A DNA stretch of 64,000 nt from positions 248,001 to 312,000 of the forward strand of contig DATNPX010000006.1 of NCBI GenBank assembly GCA_036702975.1, given 5' to 3'. This DNA is from DATNPX01 sp036702975. Its GTDB lineage: Bacteria; Cyanobacteriota; Vampirovibrionia; Obscuribacterales; Obscuribacteraceae. Below, one piece after another: positions 8,925 through 17,524 of the stretch (within the stretch, counting starts at the first letter, position 1; every line of letters begins with the position of its first letter). Under the pieces are notes generated by a model. That model did not search any database. It had not been told where the DNA came from and saw nothing but the letters and a program-made list of their open reading frames with translations. The position numbers and the translations under genes are program-made.

Positions 8925-10466
8925 ATGGTGACGACTCAGGCGACTACAGAGGAGTTTCTCACTGCCGCGCACGATAAGGCTGGGCCGTGCGTGATGGTGA
9001 TCTTCGGCGCAGCAGGCGATTTGACTAAGCGAAAACTTTTTCCGGCATTACTGAATCTTGCCGACAGTAAAATGTTGTCTGAGAACTTTGCTGTGATCGG
9101 ATTGGCGAGAGCCGAAAAGACGACCGATCAATTTCGCGAAGAGCTAACCAACGAAATTAAGGATTTTGCCACTGGTGATGTCGATCCGAAGGCCTGGCAA
9201 TGGTTTGTCGACAGAACCTTCTATGTGCAAGGAAACTTTGACGATGCCGACGCCTATATTCGTTTGAAAAAACAGCTTGAAGAGTGCAACGACGAGTTCA
9301 AAACAGAAGGCAACTATCTTTTCTACTTAGCGACGGCTCCTGAATACTTCAGCAAGTGCGTTGACTCTCTCGATCAGGTCGGACTTTTGAAGCAAGAGAA
9401 CGATCAGTGGCGTCGTGTTGTAATAGAAAAACCTTTTGGTCACGATCTTAAGAGTGCACAAGAACTCAATCGCGATCTCCTGAAGACGATTGGTGAAGAT
9501 CAAGTCTTCCGCATCGACCACTATCTCGGAAAAGAGACTGTCCAGAATATTATGGTCTTCCGTTTCGCAAACGGCTTTTTCGAACCACTCTGGAACAACC
9601 GGTACATCGATCACATTCAGATAACAGTGTCGGAAAGTGTCGGAGTGGAAATGCGCGGCAACTACTACGACCATACTGGTGCCCTGCGCGACATGATATC
9701 GAATCACTTGCTTCAGCTTGTCGCTCTGGCAGCGATGGAGCCACCGACTTGCTTTGGCGCGGATGATGTGCGACATGAAAAAGCGAAGGTGTTGAACGCC
9801 GTACAACCGATTACGCACGAGCAAGTACATCGCGTAGCTGTCCGTGGGCAATACGGTGCCGGCACCATCAAAGGCAAGCCGATGAATGCGTATCGTAACG
9901 AGCCACGTGTCGCTAAAGATTCCAATACCGACACCTTTGTTGCGCTCAAAATAATGATCGACAATTGGCGTTGGGCTGGCGTTCCCTTCTACTTGCGTAC
10001 AGGGAAAGGATTGGCGAAGCGTGAGAGTGAAATTGCGATCCAATTCAAACAGGCGCCTTATGCGATGTTCCGGGAGACTCCGGTGAATAAGATGACGAAA
10101 AACTTCTTAGTTCTGCGCATTCAACCTGAAGAAGAGATCTCACTTGAGTTTGAAGCTAAAATTCCGGGACCAGCCGTGAAAATGGCACCAGTCAGCATGC
10201 ATTTTGATTACAAGGACTTCTTTGGCACCAAACCTAATACCGGGTACGAAACCCTGATTTTCGACGTCATGCTCGGTGATGCAACACTGTTCAATCGGGC
10301 CGATAACGTTGAAGCCAGTTGGAGAGTTGTGCAGCCCATCCTGGATGTTTGGTCCTCCGAAAAAGCGACCGATTTTCCGAACTACGCCGCCGGTTCAACT
10401 GGTCCCGACGCGGCCGATGAATTGCTCGCCAAAGATGGTCGTAAATGGAGAAAAATGAGCAAATGA
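8925..10466 (+). CDS. zwf: Glucose-6-phosphate 1-dehydrogenase
   Basis: This 513-residue enzyme oxidises glucose-6-P to 6-phosphogluconolactone with NAD(P)+, the first step of the oxidative pentose phosphate pathway. The dinucleotide-binding motif FGAAGDLTKRK is at about 27-37 and the substrate signature RIDHYLGKE at about 200. The length is normal for the family. The ATG at 8925 follows GGGAG at 8912-8916. Its end overlaps the glucokinase start (ATGA), indicating translational coupling. No phosphogluconolactonase or 6-phosphogluconate dehydrogenase gene lies nearby, so the next steps must be encoded elsewhere. Confidence 0.96.
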   Translation: MVTTQATTEEFLTAAHDKAGPCVMVIFGAAGDLTKRKLFPALLNLADSKMLSENFAVIGLARAEKTTDQFREELTNEIKDFATGDVDPKAWQWFVDRTFYVQGNFDDADAYIRLKKQLEECNDEFKTEGNYLFYLATAPEYFSKCVDSLDQVGLLKQENDQWRRVVIEKPFGHDLKSAQELNRDLLKTIGEDQVFRIDHYLGKETVQNIMVFRFANGFFEPLWNNRYIDHIQITVSESVGVEMRGNYYDHTGALRDMISNHLLQLVALAAMEPPTCFGADDVRHEKAKVLNAVQPITHEQVHRVAVRGQYGAGTIKGKPMNAYRNEPRVAKDSNTDTFVALKIMIDNWRWAGVPFYLRTGKGLAKRESEIAIQFKQAPYAMFRETPVNKMTKNFLVLRIQPEEEISLEFEAKIPGPAVKMAPVSMHFDYKDFFGTKPNTGYETLIFDVMLGDATLFNRADNVEASWRVVQPILDVWSSEKATDFPNYAAGSTGPDAADELLAKDGRKWRKMSK

Positions 10467-11467
10467 TTCTTGCTGGTGACATTGGTGGTACTAACACTCG
10501 ATTAGCCTACTTCGAAGCGGCTGACGACGGTTGTTTGAATTGCATGCAGCAAGGTAAGTATTCCAGCCAGGAATTCACCAATCTGACGGACATCGTCCAC
10601 GACTTCATCAAGGCGCACAAGATACGTATAACGCATGCGGCATTCGGCGTCGCCGGACCTGTCGTGAACGGTGTGGTTCATGCCACCAATTTGCCTTGGG
10701 TGGTGGCTCTTTCTGATTTAAAAGCTTTGCTGGACACGCAAGACGTCCACTTGCTGAATGATCTTGAAGCGAACACTTGGGGAATAAGTGTTCTCCACGA
10801 TGACGACTTTATTTTTCTAAATCGCGGCAATCCATCAGCAACCGGCAACGCTGCTGTAATCTCGCCCGGCACAGGACTCGGTGAAGCAGGACTTTTCTGG
10901 GACGGCAAGGAATTTCATCCATTCGCTTGCGAGGGAGGACACGCAGATTTCTCTCCACGAGATCCATTGCAAGTGGAGCTCCTGGATTATCTGATGCGCG
11001 ATTGGGAGCACGTCAGCTGGGAGCGTGTGCTTTCTGGCCCGGGACTTTTCAACATTTACCGTTTCCTCCGTGATACTGGCCGTGGTGACGAACCATCATG
11101 GTTGGCAGATAAAATGAAAGCGCACGATGCAGGCAAGGTCATTACGGAATCAGCAATGGCCGGAACCTCCGACCTGTGCGAAAACACGGTCGACCTGTTC
11201 TGCGCGCTCTACGGATCTGAGGCCGGCAATCTTGCGCTAAAAACTATGGCTCTTGGTGGCATTTATCTTGGTGGTGGAATCGCTCCCAAGATTTTGCCAA
11301 GACTAAAAGAGGGTGCATTCTTGCGTGAATTTACCGAGAAAGGGCGCATGAAACAGCTCTTGCAGGGAATCTCGGTACGCCTGATTTTAAATGAAAATGC
11401 GGCGCTGCTTGGTGCCGCTCACTATGCGGCTACTCAAGCATCGAGGAAACTTACGGTCAAAGCATAA
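10463..11467 (+). CDS. glk: Glucokinase (Glk family)
   Basis: This 334-residue enzyme phosphorylates glucose with ATP. The ATP-binding phosphate-1 motif AGDIGGTNTRL opens the protein, PGTGLGEAGLFW and CEGGHADFSP are the sugar-binding and catalytic segments, and GGIYLGGGIAPKI follows near the C terminus. This is the Glk (PF02685) rather than the ROK family. The ATG at 10463 overlaps the zwf stop as ATGA. An in-frame ATG at 10445 would add six residues, but family members begin right before the ILAGDIGGTN strand. Glucose from the upstream glucoamylase would feed this step, and Zwf and the Pgi half use its product. Confidence 0.94.
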   Translation: MILAGDIGGTNTRLAYFEAADDGCLNCMQQGKYSSQEFTNLTDIVHDFIKAHKIRITHAAFGVAGPVVNGVVHATNLPWVVALSDLKALLDTQDVHLLNDLEANTWGISVLHDDDFIFLNRGNPSATGNAAVISPGTGLGEAGLFWDGKEFHPFACEGGHADFSPRDPLQVELLDYLMRDWEHVSWERVLSGPGLFNIYRFLRDTGRGDEPSWLADKMKAHDAGKVITESAMAGTSDLCENTVDLFCALYGSEAGNLALKTMALGGIYLGGGIAPKILPRLKEGAFLREFTEKGRMKQLLQGISVRLILNENAALLGAAHYAATQASRKLTVKA

Positions 11468-11498
11468 CCAGTTTTTATTGCTTCAGTGAGAACTCTAA

Positions 11499-12212
11499 GT
11501 GAAAAATTCGCTGCTTTCAACATTCATGGCAATACTAACCATCGAGTTTGCTTGCCTGCAATGCTCTTCTCAAATTCAAGTTTTAGCTCAAATGCCGCAA
11601 ACATTGCAGGCCGCGCAAACGGCATCAGCGCCAACGGCTCCAGATGCCGATACGGCGACCAGCACGCGCCAACTCCAGATTGGCGTCACAAAGGTTGAGC
11701 TGAGTCTAGAAAAGCTGCGTGATGTCGGATTGGACTTGAAACATTTGATCAAGGATGCGGGGAGCCTTTACGACGAGGTTGCCATCCAACCAGTTGCGCT
11801 TATGACTGAACCAGAAGTTATCGGCACGACTGTGATTAATCTCCCCATCGGTGTGCAACCAACTGGACCGTTTCAGCCACCTCGAAAGGAGCGGCTAGAT
11901 CTGACCATGAATGCGATAAAGCCAATGGTCGGCTTACTCAAGACCAATGTAGACGAGTTCATGTCTGGTGAAAAGCAGCTCGACCTCTCGAGCGATATCC
12001 TGAGTGAGTTGCGGCCGAAGTTGACCGAATGGGTAGATCTGGTGAATAAATTGTCTGAGCAGGAAAGACAACTTGAGTCACTGACAGCAGGGCCAGCCTT
12101 CAACAATGCCTCGATCGCAAGTTCCGCAGTCGAAATGCAAAAGACGGCAAAAAAGCTAGATGAAACGCGCCGCGCCATCTACAAAGCAATTCGAAAACGA
12201 GTGAAAGGTTAG
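11499..12212 (+). CDS. Hypothetical secreted helical protein
   Basis: I do not recognise this 237-residue protein. It starts with a GTG at 11499 and has a signal-peptide-like N terminus (LLSTFMAILTIEFACLQC) followed by an Ala/Thr-rich linker. Residues about 60-237 are charged and heptad-like (VTKVELSLEKLRDVGLDLKH; later SEQERQLESL), suggesting extracytoplasmic helices or coiled coil. A Cys near the end of the hydrophobic stretch might be lipidated, but the lipobox is poor. It lies 31 bases after glk on the same strand and could be co-transcribed. It overlaps the convergent TonB-like gene by four bases. Confidence 0.6.
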   Translation: MKNSLLSTFMAILTIEFACLQCSSQIQVLAQMPQTLQAAQTASAPTAPDADTATSTRQLQIGVTKVELSLEKLRDVGLDLKHLIKDAGSLYDEVAIQPVALMTEPEVIGTTVINLPIGVQPTGPFQPPRKERLDLTMNAIKPMVGLLKTNVDEFMSGEKQLDLSSDILSELRPKLTEWVDLVNKLSEQERQLESLTAGPAFNNASIASSAVEMQKTAKKLDETRRAIYKAIRKRVKG

Positions 12213-12994
12213 GGTTCGCCCGTCTCGGCGCCAGCATTTGGTTGCTCTTCATTTCCGCCCAGAGTCATCTGTACCTCCATCGTCTTCGTCATAGCGATAG
12301 GAGGCGGCGAAAATGGCAGGCTGTCTTTAACCGCCTGAACCGTTCCCTTGTCTATAGCTTTATCGCCGGACGACTTCAATATTGTGATTCCTGCAGTGTC
12401 TCCGTCTTTGTCAACTACGATATCGACGGCGACCGGGATATCGGGAATGCCCAATGCCTGACGATGAAATTGAATTTTGGATCGCATCTCGTCGAGATAG
12501 GCGGTCAAATCGCCATCAACTACTGGTGGCGGTGGTGGCGGAACCCAATCGCTGGTTTGATAGCTCTGAACGTAATGGCTGTACCAGGGCATTGCGGCGC
12601 CAACGACGATCGCAACACAAGCGACAAGCGGAATCAGAGCTTTTGCATTTGAGCGTCGCGGCTTGTACACATAGTCACCTAATAGATAGCAGGCTCGCAA
12701 CCATTCCTGCTCAGGAGCAGAATGATTGCCAATGACAGCGAGCAATTCATGGAGCTGATGCTTGGGCAAGTTCATCTGTACGCCGTACATCGGTACCACG
12801 GGAGCAGCGCCAGAGTCTGTATTAGCAGGCGTTTCCCGCCTCGGCTTAGGCACTTCATCATTGAGATGTTTGTGCAGTGTCAGCACCCCGCTACTGGACT
12901 CGCTTAAATGCAACTCGGCTCTGGTCGGCGACGCTAGCTTCGCCGAATCGAGTAATTCAATATCTGGTCGTTGACAGCCGGACTCGTTGGGCAA
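12209..12994 (-). CDS. TonB-like protein with long cytoplasmic N terminus
   Basis: A 261-residue protein. Residues 1-120 are predicted cytoplasmic and include the segment LHELLAVIGNHSAPEQEWLR. One membrane segment (ALIPLVACVAIVVGAAMPW) lies near 125-143, then a short proline run (VPPPPPPVV). A C-terminal domain (about 170-245) resembles the TonB C-terminal fold (VDIVVDKDGDTAGITILKSS, then a helix and a final strand MEVQMTLGG). TonB proteins transmit membrane energy to outer-membrane receptors, but most have the membrane helix at the very N terminus. ExbB/ExbD genes are not nearby. The TTG start at 12994 has GAGGAA six bases upstream. Confidence 0.65.
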   Translation of the reverse strand: MPNESGCQRPDIELLDSAKLASPTRAELHLSESSSGVLTLHKHLNDEVPKPRRETPANTDSGAAPVVPMYGVQMNLPKHQLHELLAVIGNHSAPEQEWLRACYLLGDYVYKPRRSNAKALIPLVACVAIVVGAAMPWYSHYVQSYQTSDWVPPPPPPVVDGDLTAYLDEMRSKIQFHRQALGIPDIPVAVDIVVDKDGDTAGITILKSSGDKAIDKGTVQAVKDSLPFSPPPIAMTKTMEVQMTLGGNEEQPNAGAETGEP

Positions 12995-13287
12995 AACGGT
13001 TCCTCGCCTGGACGCGGAAAAGACATTAGATGCAATGGAAAACCCTATTTACATTCAAGCCCATAAACCCACTGCGGACAAATTAAAATTTTGCCGAAGT
13101 GATGAATTTTGATGCAATCTTCGTTGAACTCACTGCTCAGCACAAGTTCAGATTGCGTGACACAGTGATACCGTCAGTAGGGGCATACTGGCATGCAGAA
13201 AATCAACTTACATAAATAACTCTGCAAGAGAGACAAGCAACTGGCACTCGTCACACTGAGCCTCAATCAAGCAATTAGCATTTAGCG
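12995..13287. other. Intergenic region, 293 bases
   Basis: No coding frame of significance and no strong hairpin was seen. The left edge carries the ribosome site (GAGGAA on the minus strand) of the TonB-like gene. The AT-rich centre near 13080-13130 could hold its promoter, but I cannot point to convincing hexamers. Confidence 0.4.
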
Positions 13288-13758
13288 CTAGCCCACAATT
13301 GCAGCACCTGGATGCAGCATGCAGATATGTGGTATGCCGTCTTCATTATATACATCACCGAGCTGTTTGAAGCCAAGCGGTCCGTAGTAGCGTTCTGCAA
13401 GATGTGCTTGGGCTGATATTCTAATCGGCACGGGACCTTCCGTTTGTGCAATCTTTTTCAATGCCTCTCTCATGATTGCCGCTCCCAAACCCTTTCCGCG
13501 CATCGTATCCGATACCACGACCCTGCCAATTGAATGTTCATCGTATGAGATACCTTTTGGCACCACTCGCAGATATGCAGCCAGAGCGCCATCCTCGGTT
13601 CGTCCCGAAAGATGCATAGACTTGATGTCTTTACCGTCGGCATCCAGGTATGGACAATTTTGTTCCACCACGAATATCTTTTCTCGAAGCTGAATGATCT
13701 CATACAGCTCTCTGGTGCTCAATTGGTCGAATGATTGGTAGGTCCAGATTATCGACAT
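13288..13758 (-). CDS. elaA: ElaA-family GNAT N-acetyltransferase
   Basis: This 156-residue protein matches the ElaA group of GNAT acetyltransferases. It has LREKIFVVEQNCPYLDADG near the N terminus, the acetyl-CoA loop RVVVSDTMRGKGLGAAIM near 80-97, and the C-terminal YYGPLGFKQLGDVYNEDGIPH. The natural acceptor of ElaA proteins is not established. Its start lies two bases after the upstream esterase stop, and its GGAGA ribosome site overlaps the esterase stop region, so the genes are probably translationally linked. Confidence 0.9.
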   Translation of the reverse strand: MSIIWTYQSFDQLSTRELYEIIQLREKIFVVEQNCPYLDADGKDIKSMHLSGRTEDGALAAYLRVVPKGISYDEHSIGRVVVSDTMRGKGLGAAIMREALKKIAQTEGPVPIRISAQAHLAERYYGPLGFKQLGDVYNEDGIPHICMLHPGAAIVG

Positions 13759-13760
13759 TT

Positions 13761-15218
13761 CTATCTCCGTATAATTTGTGGCTCGCTGCTTGCCGCGTTC
13801 GATGGCGTTGTACTGATCTGAAACGGTGCAGCCGGAAGTCCAAAGCCATTTTCCAAACTTGCTTCTGGCGCATCGTCCCAGGCATAACGTGCATAAACCG
13901 GCACTTGAACCAGGCTTGAAGAAAGGAAAACGTTTTTACCGTCTATTTTTGCGTCAGCCGGAACGTATTTTTTATCTGCTCCAGCAATTTGAAAGTCGTT
14001 TAGAGCAGCACCATTTTTGATTCTTAGTCCTTTGTCAGCGTGGTCGAATCTACATAACAAACCACTGTTTTGTACATGAACGGATTTGATTGTTGGTCCC
14101 TGATACGCCACTCGGCGTTTGTACACTGTTGCCTCGGCACAGTCAGCGAGCCGTTCGCCAACCGGCTTTTTGTTGGGTGGATGCAGATTGGCTGAGTCAC
14201 CCACATCGATAGTCACCGCCATTGCAGTGTTTGGCAAGGACAATGCCAGTGACTGCGCTTCTCTGATCTCTGCCCATTTACTTTGTTGGTTCGGGGGAAT
14301 TTTTCTTCCGTAGCTGGGTAGCTGAACGTAGATAAACGGCAGTTTCGGATCACCCCAGCTTTTGCGCCAATCATTTATGAGTGCTGGAAATTGAACTTTG
14401 TATATTTCCGGTTCTTTGGCATTGCTTTCGCCCTGATACCACGTAGCACCAGATATGGTGTAGTGCGTCAGCCCGTAGATCATTCCGTTGAATAAGCAAG
14501 ATGGCATATAGGGATGTCCGCTGTTTTGATCGCTTGACCACATGCGACCGAGCGACACCGATTTCAATCCTTCTTGGCTAATCCAAACTTGTATTGAGGT
14601 TCCGCCAACTGCGGCTTGAATCATCCCGACCGGCTCATTCAAGTCCTCATGCAATCTTTTCGCGAAGAAATAACCGACAGCCGACCACTTTTTTGCTGCG
14701 TCAGGCGAAAAGACCTCCCAGCTACCTGTAACGTTGACCAGAGGGCTCGCTGAGTGCTCGTTCTTTACCTTGAAGAATCGGATACGTGGCCACGAGTGAT
14801 TCTCAAACTCGGTGGTAGATTGACTAGCTCTGCCAAGGGGAAACTCCATATTTGACTGCCCGGAGCAAACCCACACCTCTCCTGCCAATGCATCTACTAC
14901 GGATATCTTGTTCTCCTTGCCGGCGATCTCAATATCAAATTGAGTGCCAGGTTTGATTTTGCCCAACGTGGCTTCCCATTTGCCATCAGCACTGGCTGTA
15001 ACCGAGATTGATTTTGAAAGATACTTGATTTCGACCTGCTCGTTTGGCGCCGCCCAACCCCAAATGTGGGGATTCGCATTTGCCTGCACCATCATGTGAT
15101 TGCTGATGATACTGGGAAGACTGACAGTTGCTTCGGCTGGTGTGCCACCACTGCAGGCTGCTGTGGCCAAAGCCGACGCAAATGCCAATTTCAATGCTTT
15201 GCTGTTTATCCTATTCAT
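13761..15218 (-). CDS. Secreted sialate O-acetylesterase-like (SASA) enzyme
   Basis: This 485-residue protein has an N-terminal signal (LAFASALATAACSGG; a lipobox is possible but weak). SGNH-type catalytic motifs of the SASA family follow: WVCSGQSNMEF with nucleophile Ser near 122, the oxyanion glycine in AAVGGTSIQVW, and WYQGESNA. Family members remove O-acetyl groups from sialic acids or other carbohydrates. It would act in the periplasm or at the surface. It is the middle gene of a three-gene operon: its start overlaps the previous gene by four bases (15215-15218) and elaA follows at once. No other sialic-acid gene is nearby, so another O-acetylated glycan is possible. Confidence 0.88.
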   Translation of the reverse strand: MNRINSKALKLAFASALATAACSGGTPAEATVSLPSIISNHMMVQANANPHIWGWAAPNEQVEIKYLSKSISVTASADGKWEATLGKIKPGTQFDIEIAGKENKISVVDALAGEVWVCSGQSNMEFPLGRASQSTTEFENHSWPRIRFFKVKNEHSASPLVNVTGSWEVFSPDAAKKWSAVGYFFAKRLHEDLNEPVGMIQAAVGGTSIQVWISQEGLKSVSLGRMWSSDQNSGHPYMPSCLFNGMIYGLTHYTISGATWYQGESNAKEPEIYKVQFPALINDWRKSWGDPKLPFIYVQLPSYGRKIPPNQQSKWAEIREAQSLALSLPNTAMAVTIDVGDSANLHPPNKKPVGERLADCAEATVYKRRVAYQGPTIKSVHVQNSGLLCRFDHADKGLRIKNGAALNDFQIAGADKKYVPADAKIDGKNVFLSSSLVQVPVYARYAWDDAPEASLENGFGLPAAPFQISTTPSNAASSEPQIIRR

Positions 15219-15982
15219 TCTCGCTCTCTATAGCGGGTCAAACTCACGGCACCTTCGTCGTGGCACTCGGCTGAATGAAACCATCCTGCAAGTTTTTCAG
15301 CATTTTCGGTGACTCCGAAGGCGTAACGCTCTACTTTGCAGAATCGCGGAGCATTGTGGCGGTTGAGAGCCTCAACGCTGACGTCTCTCATCATACAGGC
15401 TTGCTCTTTTCGGTCGAAGGAACCGACCAGATTTCGCCTACAGCCACCACAGACTGCTGATGTCCAAATCATTGTGCCTGTGAAGTGTGAACCAGAGCCG
15501 TGCAACTCACAGAATACGTTTACATGCGGATCGATTTTGCTAGAGAGTGTCCCAATCCACAACCCGCCGAAGCGTTCATCGTCTCCTGCTTCCAATTTGA
15601 AGGCGTTTGCCCTGACACCGGCCTCCAGAAGTGTTTGTTTGGTTATCTCTTGTGGACTAAATTGTGGACTGTTGACAATTCCCCCACTGCTTGAGGGGTG
15701 TTGAACGTCCGGGATTCTGGTGGCAGTTACTCCCATGAACTGCTGCAGTGCCATGATTCGTTCGGCAAAACTGCCGGGGTGAATGGCTCCATATGCGCGT
15801 TTTTCAAGTGCGGTTAACCGGTCGTCATCGGTTCCGCTCTGCGATTGCTTGAAAGCGATTCGCTCCAATTGTGCCAGCTGAGCCCCACCATCTTGTGCTG
15901 GCGCCGGTGCGAGACCGCTCAGTACCAGTATCGATGTTAGCAGTAGTACTTGCCAGGCGGCGATTCGCGCGTTCTTATTCAT
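15215..15982 (-). CDS. Hypothetical secreted protein with LExxxFG-like repeats
   Basis: I do not recognise a catalytic domain in this 255-residue protein. Residues 1-30 form a clear signal peptide (LLLTSILVLSGLAPAPAQ). Residues 35-85 carry related motifs (LAQLERIAFKQ, LTALEKRAYGAIHPG, RIMALQQFMG), a pattern I associate with exported proteins of Obscuribacter-type bacteria. The C-terminal half (about 140-255) has seven cysteines, some as CGGC, and beta-like segments (GLWIGTLSS, GTMIWTSA), so it may be disulfide- or metal-stabilised. It is the first gene of the esterase operon and overlaps the next gene by four bases. Confidence 0.65.
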   Translation of the reverse strand: MNKNARIAAWQVLLLTSILVLSGLAPAPAQDGGAQLAQLERIAFKQSQSGTDDDRLTALEKRAYGAIHPGSFAERIMALQQFMGVTATRIPDVQHPSSSGGIVNSPQFSPQEITKQTLLEAGVRANAFKLEAGDDERFGGLWIGTLSSKIDPHVNVFCELHGSGSHFTGTMIWTSAVCGGCRRNLVGSFDRKEQACMMRDVSVEALNRHNAPRFCKVERYAFGVTENAEKLAGWFHSAECHDEGAVSLTRYRERE

Positions 15983-16125
15983 TGGATGTTAAGCGGGATA
16001 TCACTGTTAATTTTACGCCCTTGAGGCTAGGCTTTCAGCGATACCCAGTCCTGACGTATACTGATCGACTTGTGCGGGAATGGCATAAATTCCGCCAGCT
16101 CAAAATATCAAAGTGGGTGAAGGCG

Positions 16126-16575
16126 ATGAGTCTCAAAGAAAAAATTTCAGCCGATTTGAAAGAAGCGATGAAGGCGCGCGACCAACTAAAAATCGATACG
16201 CTTCGGTCTGCAATTTCGGCTTTTACCTATAAGAAGGTAGAAAAAGGTGTTGATTTGACGGAAGAAGAAGAGTTGGCTGCGTTGCAAAAGCAAGTAAAAC
16301 AACGCAACGACTCTATTGCCGAATACACCAAAGCGGGTCGCAACGATTTGCTCGACAAAGAGATCAAGGAACGAGACATCCTGGCACATTATTTGCCTGC
16401 TCAAAAATCGGAAGAAGAGATTAGAGCTCTCGTCCGCGGCATCATCAACGGCATTCCCGCTGAAGGACGAAACCAAGGTGCTGTAATGAAAGTGGTCATG
16501 CCGCAGATGAAAGGCGTAGCAGACGGAAATCTTGTACGCCAGATCGTCACAGACGAACTAAAATCGCCGACATAG
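16126..16575 (+). CDS. yqeY: GatB/YqeY domain protein
   Basis: This 149-residue protein matches the stand-alone YqeY family along its whole length: MSLKEKISADLKEAMKARD at the start, IAEYTKAGRNDLLDKE in the middle, and the helical tail with MKVVMPQMKG. It shares the tail domain of the GatB subunit of the tRNA amidotransferase, so a tRNA-related role is assumed but not proven. The ATG at 16126 fits the family length; an in-frame GTG nine bases earlier is the only close alternative. It converges on the TetR gene with a two-base gap. Confidence 0.92.
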   Translation: MSLKEKISADLKEAMKARDQLKIDTLRSAISAFTYKKVEKGVDLTEEEELAALQKQVKQRNDSIAEYTKAGRNDLLDKEIKERDILAHYLPAQKSEEEIRALVRGIINGIPAEGRNQGAVMKVVMPQMKGVADGNLVRQIVTDELKSPT

Positions 16576-16577
16576 GG

Positions 16578-17279
16578 CTACATAGGTAGCAGGGTCTCCA
16601 GCTTTTTCGGACTGACTGCAACCGAAAGCAGTTTCGACTTGACTGCTGTTTTCATGCGCCGGCCAGTCGACGGGTCCATGCTTAGCTGAAATGCAAGACT
16701 GGCTCCGAAGAACAGAGCGTTAAATTCGAACGCCAACTGCTCCACATCGGCATCTTTGCGCAATTCGCCGGTGTCTTGCGCTTGTTTGAGAAGTCGTTGC
16801 ATGCATTGCAACCAGTCCTGCATCGTTTGTGCCACCACATCACGAACCGGTCCTGAGCGGCCATCATATTCTGATGCAACATTAGTAAAGAAACAGCCGC
16901 CATGCGATGCCTCCCGGTCTCCATATCTGAGCCACCCTTTGCAAAGCTTCCACAGGCGTTTGACACCTTTTTCAACTGCTAAGGCCGGGTAGAGAACCTC
17001 TTCATTAAATAGTGAGCAAGCCTCCGCAATAGTAGAGATCTGAAGGTCTTCCTTAGATTTAAAATGAGCGAAGAGTCCGCTTTTGCTCATATTTAGCTCG
17101 GCTGCGAGTTTGCCAATCGATAGTGATTCGAGACCCTCCCGAGCGGCCATTTGCACGGCGGCCTGCAGGATGAGTTGCCTTGTCTGTTCACCTTGTTTGG
17201 TGCGTTTCCTCGATGCTGATTCGGCACTTTGGGGGCGAATTTGTTCAGTTATTGCGGCTGTTGCGGCATGCGGCGTCAT
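16578..17279 (-). CDS. TetR/AcrR-family transcriptional regulator
   Basis: A 233-residue regulator. The helix-turn-helix domain is at about 30-80 (GLESLSIGKLAAELNMSKSGLFAHFKSKEDL), followed by an all-helical ligand domain with GGCFFTNVASEYDGR. The start at 17279 has AGAGGA eight bases before it. It is transcribed away from a thioesterase/acyl-CoA dehydrogenase pair, and two identical palindromes lie in the gap between them. The natural inference is a repressor of that pair and perhaps of itself, with an acyl-CoA-type ligand. The ligand is not visible in the sequence. Confidence 0.9.
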   Translation of the reverse strand: MTPHAATAAITEQIRPQSAESASRKRTKQGEQTRQLILQAAVQMAAREGLESLSIGKLAAELNMSKSGLFAHFKSKEDLQISTIAEACSLFNEEVLYPALAVEKGVKRLWKLCKGWLRYGDREASHGGCFFTNVASEYDGRSGPVRDVVAQTMQDWLQCMQRLLKQAQDTGELRKDADVEQLAFEFNALFFGASLAFQLSMDPSTGRRMKTAVKSKLLSVAVSPKKLETLLPM

Positions 17280-17420
17280 CTTGAGATTCCTCTTGTATAT
17301 GCAAGTTGTATAAGATGTATGCGATTTTGCCGCCCGGAAAATTTAAGCTGTCGATATTAGGCGTTGCTATTGGGTTTGATTCGATCGCTCGTCAATCTTG
17401 TTTCCAGTATAAACCTAAAA

Positions 17421-17469
17421 CGAACGTTCGTGCTAAGATTTAAACATATGGATCGAACGTTCGTGCTAA
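17421..17469. promoter_or_regulatory. Twin palindromic operators (probable TetR sites)
   Basis: The perfect palindrome CGAACGTTCG occurs at 17421-17430 and 17454-17463. Both copies continue with TGCTAA, making two 16-base direct repeats 33 bases apart, about three helical turns. They sit between the divergent TetR and thioesterase genes, where a TetR dimer would be expected to bind. Confidence 0.75.
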
Positions 17470-17524
17470 CTGTTGCAAATGCCCGAAAACAGCCAGCTTG
17501 AAAAACGACGATAAGGGGAAAAGA

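Noticed and set aside
9327..10043. Minus-strand open frame of 238 codons inside zwf
   Set aside because: The sense strand encodes the conserved core of glucose-6-phosphate dehydrogenase; the antisense product shows no recognisable motif.
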